Positions 57,061 through 64,000 of a stretch of DNA of 64,000 nt are shown here, in pieces. The position numbers were made by a program, and so were the translations under genes. The DNA is taken from contig CM071570.1 in assembly GCA_036426205.1 (NCBI GenBank), positions 139,891,048-139,955,047 of the forward strand. Reading direction: 5' to 3'. Under the pieces are notes generated by a model that worked only from the letters and a program-made list of their open reading frames with translations, did no database searches and was not told the origin of the DNA. Every line of letters begins with the position of its first letter. Position 1 is the stretch's first letter. This DNA comes from Ascaphus truei. Taxonomy: Eukaryota > Chordata > Amphibia > Anura > Ascaphidae.

Positions 57061-57231
57061 GAGAGAGAGACCACAGAGCTGGACTATTGAAGATTTGCAT
57101 ATTGACTGAGAGACTTTTGTGTATTGGGTGAGCTTGTCCTTGTTGTTTTGTTTACATCTTTCTTGTTTTATATGTGGAGTGGGTCGGTGATTGCCTGTAC
57201 ATTTCTTGTCTGTTTTTTGTGATGCTGGAAG

Positions 57232-57823
57232 TATGCCCCAAAGCGTGGGAAGAGTGATGCTGGTGGGAGTGAGTGCTACTCGTGGGAGTACCGTCGAGTG
57301 AACGTACTGTCAGGGGAGTGTGTGTTGCCAGAGTGGTGCTGGAGGGAGGTGTTCGGAGTGGTAGTGCTGTTGCTGGGAGTGGAGTGCTGGTCTGCAGTGT
57401 TTTGTGCTGGGAGTGGGAGTGCTGTTGTTGGGAGTGGAGTGCTGTTGTTGGGAGTGGGAGTGCTGTTGCTGTGTGGGAGTGCGGTGCTGGGAGTGCTGGT
57501 GCTAGGAGTGTGAGTCTGGTGCTAGGAGTGTGAGTGCTGGTGTAGGAGTGTGAGTGCTTGGTGCTAGAGTGGGATGCTGGTCTGGGAGTGCTGCTGGTGG
57601 CGCGTATTGCTGATGGGGTGTCTGGTGGTGGCGTGCTTGCTGGTGGCCAGCTTTTGGAGGCTCTTCCATTGAAGAAGGAGAGTCAGTCAGCACCAGCCAA
57701 GCTCTGACCCTAAACCTGCTCGAAACATGTGGAGAAGCCACTTAATCCTCGCTTCAATGACCAGGAAAATAGGGTCTTTCACTGGCATTCTGAGCACTAT
57801 GACAGTCTCTGGACATTTAGTAG
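57232..57823 (+). pseudogene. Harbinger Myb-like protein, exon 1 (decayed)
   Basis: Harbinger elements encode a transposase and a second protein with a Myb/SANT-like domain that helps it enter the nucleus and bind element ends. From the ATG at 57232 a Gly/Ser/Ala-coding minisatellite runs to about 57620. Then comes a block in one frame around 57750-57823 with RFNDQENRVF and EHYDSLWTFSR, matching the start of that SANT-like domain. It ends at AGTAG followed by GTAAGTG, a good donor at 57824. Stops and frame changes between the parts show decay. Confidence in the family is moderate. Confidence 0.5.
57245..57620 (+). repeat. GGAGTGCTGGTG minisatellite, coding in origin
   Basis: GGGAGTGCTGTTGTTG, GGAGTGCTGGTGCTAG and similar units of 12-18 bp. 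In one frame they encode Gly-Ser-Ala-Gly-type repeats, which suits a low-complexity protein N-terminus. The 71-86 codon frames called elsewhere are other registers. Confidence 0.75.
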
Positions 57824-58155
57824 GTAAGTGTAACTTTACATTTATTATTCAAATACTGTGATCCTAGGTCATCTGAGTTTTGTTCTATTGCAAATATGGG
57901 TACACAATATCTTTCTATGTTCGTGGGGAACACAGCTTTATCAGTCCTTCCAAGGACAAATAACACAGGCGGTCAATTTGCCACAAACGCATACATATAT
58001 GATGCAACCTTGTACATGTATAGGTTTAGTAGTGAATCTCATGCTTTGCTTCACATATTAACACAAAACCACTTTGCTATCTCTTGGAACAGCTAGTGTA
58101 ACGTGTATTCTTATATATTATTAATTTACCTCATATCTTTATATGTTTTTCAAGG
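57824..58155. other. Probable intron of the Harbinger-like gene
   Basis: Between a GTAAGT donor (57824) and a TTTTTCAAG acceptor (about 58156). The middle of the SANT-like domain is not seen here, so an exon may be lost. Confidence 0.35.
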
Positions 58156-58448
58156 GCGGACAGTGCAGCACAGCACAAAAAGAAAGTGGGGACACAATAT
58201 TCTTGTGTCAATGCCTGTGGAATAGTGTCAGGGACAAGTATCATTTCGAAAGATTTGATGATATTGTCCAAATTGAAAAAAATACAAGACCAACGCGTGC
58301 ATGCTACTGCACTGGAGGTGGGCCCACACCACAACGTCTCATATTGACTCCATTGGAGGAGCTGCTTCGGCCAAATTACTTACCGTCGTCGTGAAGGCTG
58401 TGCTGGTGCCCGTGACATTGGAATTTATACCGTCACAATTTCCAGCAG
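58156..58448 (+). pseudogene. Harbinger Myb-like protein, middle exon
   Basis: Reads WNSVRDKYHFERFDDIVQIE and then TGGGPTPQ followed by LTPLEELL. The Trp-Asn-x-Val/Ile-Arg end of the SANT-like domain and the TGGGP...LTPLEE stretch are characteristic of Harbinger Myb-like proteins and of the related host protein NAIF1. After LRPNYLPSS there is a stop; a shifted frame continues to CCAGCAG followed by GTGATA, a donor. So there is at least one frameshift. Confidence 0.6.
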
Positions 58449-59797
58449 GTGATAAATATACTGTACTAGGCTGTGTCGTTGCTTACAGTTATTCTCATAT
58501 TACACTGCTTTTTATACTGTCTTCACAATATAAGCATACCGATGCATCTATATAGTATATGTCTGATTCTGTATATTTATATCTTAAAATAGACATATAT
58601 GTGTAGTCCTACTAAAGCTTAACTAATATAGCACTTGCTGCGTGCTCATTTACATGTGAATACCCAAAATGCTAGCTGCAGTGGAAGCAATTGATGGTGT
58701 GGCGAAGATGGGGAACAACAGGGTACTACACATGTGTAACACATGTCATAGAAATTATTAGTAGCTAAGGTACAGAACAGAAATAGTATCATATTTTGTG
58801 TATTTTATTTATTTACTCCGACAAACAGACATACTGCCTATTTAAGCATGCATCAAAGAAATTGCATGTACGGCCTACAAACATCACTGGCACTAACACA
58901 TCTATAGTTGCTTATGAAAGGTCCATTTTTGCTTAATGTCATATACAACAGCATAATGAGGCACACGTATCATATGTTGTTCATGTGTTTCATAACTTAA
59001 ACACTGCAGATGAACTACTTACTCATCTACCTTGTGTTTAAGCAGCTGCAAATTTATTCATCACAGCATACACTCAACAGAGGGGGTGGGGTTCAGCACA
59101 ACACACTAATTACAAGCCTCATTTCACGGTCAACTTAGTTCACACACATTTGCACCTGTTTCAAGTCATGAAAGGTGTGGCTGATTGGCTTTTTGGGGAA
59201 GGGAATACTTTCTTACAACCTGAATAGCACAAACTGAGTTAATCACACTCATTTGAAAGCTTAACTCTAGCTACTAAATGCCCCAACCAACTCTTACTAC
59301 TCAAAGCGTACGTCACACATATTACCTCATATCTATAGTTGCCTACTATCAAAGACACATTTAATCACACGCATGTGTGTCTGTTGAGTCACAGCCACAT
59401 TCAGTGTGCCACTCTTCGATATATGTACCACACATATCCTCTACCAAAAACACCATTTTTGCAATATTACCACCTTCATGATAACCATTGTGAATGGTCA
59501 CTCTCATGATAGTTAGTACATTTGATACTGATATCACTACACAACTATTGTTTTTATGACTCTTTATCGTATTTATCCCGCCCCCATTACTGCAGAACAT
59601 AGGTATGTTGTATGTTAGGACCTCAAAATTCTAAGTACACACAGCTTACTGTGTTTTTACAACTATTTATGTTCACTTTCACACACATTTTCGGTTAAGG
59701 AACTGATGTTGTTATTAGATCATAAATACAGAACATACAATAAGTGTTTGTTCATTTACACATGTAAATGTAAAACTTATGTTATTGTTATATATAG
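58449..59797. other. Probable intron; no feature seen
   Basis: AT-rich, no exon or repeat recognised. A 79-codon minus frame at 59361 is unsupported. Confidence 0.4.
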
Positions 59798-59874
59798 TTG
59801 CCCCTGGAACATGTGTCACCTCCTGGATGGAACAAGTCTTCACACCTGGGTCAGCCGCTCACACTACTAGAAGG
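59798..59874 (+). pseudogene. Harbinger-like gene, short exon candidate
   Basis: TATATATAG acceptor before, CTAGAAG followed by GTGAGT after. A frame without stops reads LPLEHVSPPGWN and on. Joined to the next exon across the phase, the frame stays open for about 18 codons. Confidence 0.4.
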
Positions 59875-60234
59875 TGAGTGTATCTTTGCTGGCCATATAA
59901 TGGCTCTTCTATAGTTTTATGTTGTCATGTCATTATATTTGTTTTGCACATCTTCTTTAAATAGGATTACTTGTGTAGTGCATAAGTGTAAGAGATAAGA
60001 AATGTAGAGTGGTTGTTTTTATGTGATGTTAATTATCATGTAGGACTTCTGAGTTTAGAGCAACTTTTCATTCATTCATATTTCATACTGAGTCCAAACA
60101 TTATTCGTAGTCAAAGGTAGTTTTTAATGGGGTTATAAAACGTAGCTAACATGTTAGGTGTTACTTAGGACACAGTACATTACATAGTAACACAGCATAC
60201 TAACATGCCATTAATAATGTGTATTTCTTTTTAG

Positions 60235-61262
60235 AAACATCTGGGTATGAGATGAGATATGAGAGGATGATGCCACGAAGACGTGAATAAATCATGTGAC
60301 ATGAAGAGGTGCCAATAGAAACTGTTTGACACCGCAAAAAATCGTCCATCAACTTCCACATACGATGGCAATTGTAGCTTCAGGGAAAAAAGTGGACGCA
60401 GAAAATCGTCGCCATTCAACTGATGACAGTGCTGGAAAGGATGATTGGACTGCAGAGAAACAGTATCACAATTGGCACATCTCCACAGTCCTTCATTGAA
60501 GTGCCTAACACAGTTGCAAAAAAATCAACACCTCATTCGACAGCAGTAGTTTCAGCAAACACAAGCTAATTACTGGATAATGACTAATGTACCACTATCA
60601 CCCCGGCCTCACATTCATGTCTGTTCAGCAGTCAGTTTTCCCACATGCTTCTTATTTCATCCCGCCCAAATGTTACCGGTCAAGCAGACTTGCTGTGGCA
60701 GGTTCCTGACGCTCCTATCCTAACCGCTGCCATCTGTAACAAATTCAGCTGACACTACAAGTAGGAGGCCACAAAAAGAAACACGCATTTACTACTGACC
60801 AGTTTTTGGTCAAAAACAAAAAACCACATGACAGACCCAACCATCACTTGTGCAGTGTCTACCAACTTCCTCACTGTGCCCTGACACACCCTGTCCGTGA
60901 ACAGTCACTACCCAAAACCCTGTCGGTGAGTCGCTGCCCAAAAGCCGAGATCTCGCCAAACTGTAGGTGAATCGCTGCCCAAAAGCCCTGTAGGTGAATC
61001 CTCGCTTGCCCAAAAGCCCTGTAGGTGATCTCACTGCCCAAAGCCCTGTAGGTGAGTCACTGGCCACAAGCCCTGTAGGTGAGTTCACGGCCACAAGCCC
61101 CGTAGGTAACAGTCACTGCCACAACCCTGCCCGTTGAATTGCCGAGGCCACTCAAATGGCTCTGTTGTGCCATAAAGTTGGTGGCAAAAGAAAAAGGAAA
61201 ATCAGAGACAACAAGTCAGGCCGTTATTTCTTCGTCTCGCAAGGAACAAAAAAATAACATGT
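60235..61262 (+). pseudogene. Harbinger-like gene, last exon (decayed)
   Basis: TTTCTTTTTAG acceptor at 60234/60235. One open block at about 60420-60568 reads VLERMIGLQRNS and then Ser/Thr-rich sequence, as in the C-terminal part of Myb-like transposon proteins. The 27-nt repeat follows (60905-61130), then a KRKRK basic run near 61175-61190 and stops. Multiple stops and shifts mean that it is not expressed as one protein. Confidence 0.4.
60905..61130 (+). repeat. 27-nt minisatellite encoding a 9-residue unit
   Basis: CTGCCCAAAAGCCCTGTAGG is repeated with starts near 60911, 60937, 60978, 61009, 61037, 61064, 61091 and 61119; most steps are 26-28 nt. In one frame a unit encodes LPKSPVGES. The minus-strand frame at 60810-61094 is its shadow. 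Confidence 0.8.
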
Positions 61263-61730
61263 GATAATTCAGAAAAATTATGTCTTTGGCCTTGTTTTGG
61301 TACTTCAGATTATCTAATTACATTGTATGTATGCTGAAAACTGTGTTGTTTCCAAAACTTTCAACTATGTTCTTGTACACAGTGAAGTTTTGGAAATGTT
61401 AACAACTCTAATTAATTGTGTTACAAATAATATTTATGTTTGTAATCGTCTGTTCATAATGGTCCACCAGAGCCAGTTGCCTAAAGTTTAGAGAAGCTGC
61501 CATGACTTTGCAGCAAAACATGCATTTGGGTGTGTTAATTGATTGTAAAGAATTGGCATATGCATAGTATCACTGCAATTAAAACACCTAAGTAACCTGC
61601 AAACATCTTTCTTTACGTGTACAGCATGATTATGTGTAAATTATACGTTACCTTGCCTTGCTTGCTTGTATTTTGTCCTTAAAATCAGTTTGTGGTTCGT
61701 TTCTATAACATCTCAGAATAGTAAATATAT

Positions 61731-61765
<35 letters not shown>

Positions 61766-62690
61766 ACACACACACTGGAAGTGGTGTGGGTGTGAGTGAG
61801 CTATCTATAAGTGTATAGTATATATATATTGTTATGTATATAGTATTGTATATTCATATATAATATACATCTATCTACTATATTATATACATACATACCT
61901 CATACATATATATAAGTACTATATAAACTGGTATACAACCAAACACCTTCATGCTTCTTGTGAAAAACACTATTTTAATAATACAAGGCCTAATTTGAGA
62001 ATATCCTAAGTATGTGAGACTCTAACATTATTGGTGCTTAAACAATGTTTTATACTTAATTCAATCATTTCTCACCATTTAAATAGGTTTCATACAAGGT
62101 ATACTTAATCCATCAATGTTGTGTGTTACTCCTGCAATATAAAAAAAAAAATAATAATATATAAATATATATATTTTTTTAAGAGATTATATTTATATTA
62201 TATATTATATACACACGTACTTTAACATCATGCAGGACGGGAGTTAAACCAGACTTTCACATACACACAGCAATGTAAGCGGGGAAAAAAAAAACATTTC
62301 TTTTTGTCAGGTGTGTTTTTACTGATATGCTCGTGCTAAGAATATTTTCACACAGTGGCCTTTGTTTGTTCAAAAAATACTATGTGAACGCATTCAAAGT
62401 CTAGGATGTTTTTCACAAACGGATAAAGAAGGAGAAATGTTTCTCCCACAGTCCCAATCACGAACCACAACGTTAACCCACATTAGACAAACCAATTCAA
62501 TTGGCCGTTTGAAATAAGAGTCAAGTAGTTAGTTTTTTGTTGACCTTGACAAGGAAAAAAAACAGGAGTTGTTAGCCATCAGCAATTCATTTTGATGATC
62601 AAATAACACAGACCTGCACACAGCTTTGTGTCTACTCAACTGGCTGATAATTCGTTAACAATATTAATCACCTTTTAGGGTATAAGTACA
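61263..62690. other. AT-rich region with simple repeats
   Basis: CA run at 61733-61775, TATA-rich runs at 61810-61915 and 62143-62215, A run at 62283-62294. No gene recognised. Confidence 0.6.
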
Positions 62691-62794
62691 ATGTGTCTGG
62701 AAGCCATCTTGAAACAGTCGTCGGACAGAGAAAGCAAGCACACAGAATCACAAATCGATGATTTCATTCGAGCAAAATATCCTATACCAAGACC
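62691..62794 (+). pseudogene. Unidentified exon-like frame 1
   Basis: ATG at 62691 opens a frame reading MCLEAILKQSSDRES and ending SQIDDFIRAKYPIPRP exactly where a GTAAGC donor starts (62795). A TTTTAG acceptor-like site and TATAAGTA lie just upstream. I do not recognise the product. Confidence 0.35.
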
Positions 62795-62800
62795 GTAAGC

Positions 62801-62965
62801 ATGCACGGAATTTTAATTCCTCAATCGTTCACTTTATCAAGTAATGACTTTTTTGAACGTGACCAGGATAACTACAACACCCCTAGGTTTCTGGAAGATT
62901 GCCCGGAAAAACAATTTCTCCTGAAAAACGGCACTTATACTTGTCGTGAAAGGCTTTATTCCTAA
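62801..62965 (+). pseudogene. Unidentified frame 2, 54 codons
   Basis: ATG at 62801, stop at 62963. It contains an acidic/aromatic stretch (NDFFERDQDNYNTPRF) and a Cys pair. A shifted frame continues 62956-63079 with GFIPNGNSQC and DPFESIRLPISG, as if one protein were broken by a frameshift near 62955. No family recognised. Confidence 0.35.
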
Positions 62966-63089
62966 TGGCAATAGTCAATGTATCCGCTATACTGATCCTT
63001 TTGAATCGATACGTCTGCCAATATCTGGCAGTCCATCATTCCTGAAACCCACCATTGTAAACAAGAACAAAAGTATATGATTATGTACC

Positions 63090-63314
63090 AAGCCTTTCAA
63101 CTGAAAAGCATTGGAATGGGAACCCGAGAATACAACCTACCTCCCGACCAATTATTTGAAGAAAGCAGTTGGCGATTCCTATGAGCTCCATCCTGGAGCA
63201 GATATGTGCCATACTGATTCAGCGGTTGGGTTAAGCGTGGATTTGAAAATGCCTTGCATTTCTGGAGCGACCACAGTTGCAGCCAGGCGAAGAGTTATTC
63301 TAGAAGAATGGTAA
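63090..63314 (+). pseudogene. Unidentified frame 3 ending at a donor-like site
   Basis: Open from about 63111 to 63314, reading LHPGADMCHTDSAVGLS and ending ARRRVILEEW just before GTAAAT, a possible weak donor. The codon pattern looks coding-like and unlike the AT-rich surroundings. It may belong with the two frames above. No family recognised. Confidence 0.35.
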
Positions 63315-64000
63315 ATATAACATCGTTATGCGTTGTACTCTGCGTTTAAATTTTTTTTTTTTTGTAACCCCATTTTCACCTTCACATGCTGGGATACAGC
63401 GTAACTTGCAGACTGCATACATGTAGCGATCACAAAGAAATTGTTCCTACACATTTAGGGACCTGAAGAGTAGTAGTACCAATGCTGACGGAATAACTAA
63501 TATACGTACTTTCATCCCTTTAAACATATTAGCAACATTTTCCATTCTCTAACACATCCTGTTTTGTTTATCATGCAACATCACAACATTGACAAACCCG
63601 GGTCCACCACTTATACGTGGGGCCCTGTCATGGGGCCAGGCGTCCTTAAAAAAGTATTTGTAAGTCCCCCCCCAACTATGCTCCGCCCAAAGCCTATTGG
63701 TGTCATGTTTTGTTATAGTAACGAATCTGCATGTGTGATGCGTGCGGCTCAGTGTTTGTAGGCGTTACCCTGGGCGTTAGCCGAATGTTAATTGAGTGGG
63801 AGGAGTGTTAGCGTTGCGTTTCACGCTGGCTTAACATGACGTCACACGTATGCATTTGCGAATTGTGTTATCGGCCGTGCTTTCTGTTTCAAACACGTTG
63901 TTTAAAAAGAATAACAGATGTACTCGTTTAGAACGAATGTAGTTTCGTCTTCATGTATTTGAAATAAAGATGGTTATGTTTATGGTTTTTCAAACATGTA
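63315..64000. other. No gene recognised
   Basis: T run at 63351-63363, then mixed sequence. A CpG-containing stretch (63730-63900) and AATAAAG at 63963 near the end are noted without an assignment. Confidence 0.45.

Noticed and set aside
58301..58555. 84-codon frame as a separate gene
   Set aside because: It is the shifted register of the Harbinger-like middle exon and runs into the intron.
63800..63860. GCGTTTCACGCTGGCTT as another hammerhead-like core
   Set aside because: No stem II pairing and no CTGANGA on the minus strand.

Overview
The window looks like non-coding vertebrate DNA, most probably from a frog or toad (anuran). The reasons are the mix of repeats: LINE tails of the L2/CR1 kind ending in ATAAATAAAG-like tracts, tRNA-derived SINEs, hAT-, Tc1-, pogo- and Harbinger-type DNA elements, several LTR families, and a dispersed family with a GAAACGCGT hammerhead-like motif that is common in amphibian repeats. 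There is no bacterial or viral gene organisation and no ordinary host gene that I can name. Almost all long open frames lie in microsatellites, minisatellites or transposon remnants.

Layout: 1-3.06 kb is a satellite-rich block (CA/GT runs, a GC-rich ~62-bp minisatellite, a G-rich tract, a C-rich ~115-bp minisatellite). 3.1-8 kb is mostly unique with small MITEs. 8.1-9.64 kb holds two Tc1/mariner transposase remnants, one carrying a nested MITE. 11.1-13.3 kb is a fold-back region with several near-perfect palindromes and the best hammerhead-like motif. 14-26.4 kb holds CpG-rich MITEs, SINEs, an interleaved inverted-repeat cluster, a three-level nest (hAT MITE > solo LTR > two MITEs) and a pogo/Tigger-like element. 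26.4-30.8 kb is unique. 30.8-36.6 kb has a clean hAT MITE, a dead L2/CR1 reverse transcriptase and another hammerhead-like element with 86-bp inverted arms. 38.7-40.2 kb is a hAT element that has swallowed a LINE tail and a long CA tract. 41.0-41.8 kb is a solo LTR with target duplication. 44-48.4 kb has a hAT MITE with a 49-bp triplication, microsatellites and a possible promoter/first exon on the minus strand. 48.45-52.19 kb is a Gypsy-type LTR element without recognisable pol, itself hit by a solo LTR and by a retro-insert containing a perfect 31-bp hairpin. 54.05-56.44 kb is a short LTR element with two LTRs. 56.75-61.3 kb looks like a decayed multi-exon Harbinger Myb-like gene. 62.69-63.31 kb has coding-like frames that I cannot identify.

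Nothing here forms a metabolic or regulatory gene set. The coherent story is repeated insertion, nesting and decay of mobile elements. The most useful observations are the hammerhead-like family, the datable nests, the pol-less LTR element, the split Harbinger-type gene and the unknown frames at 62.7-63.3 kb.
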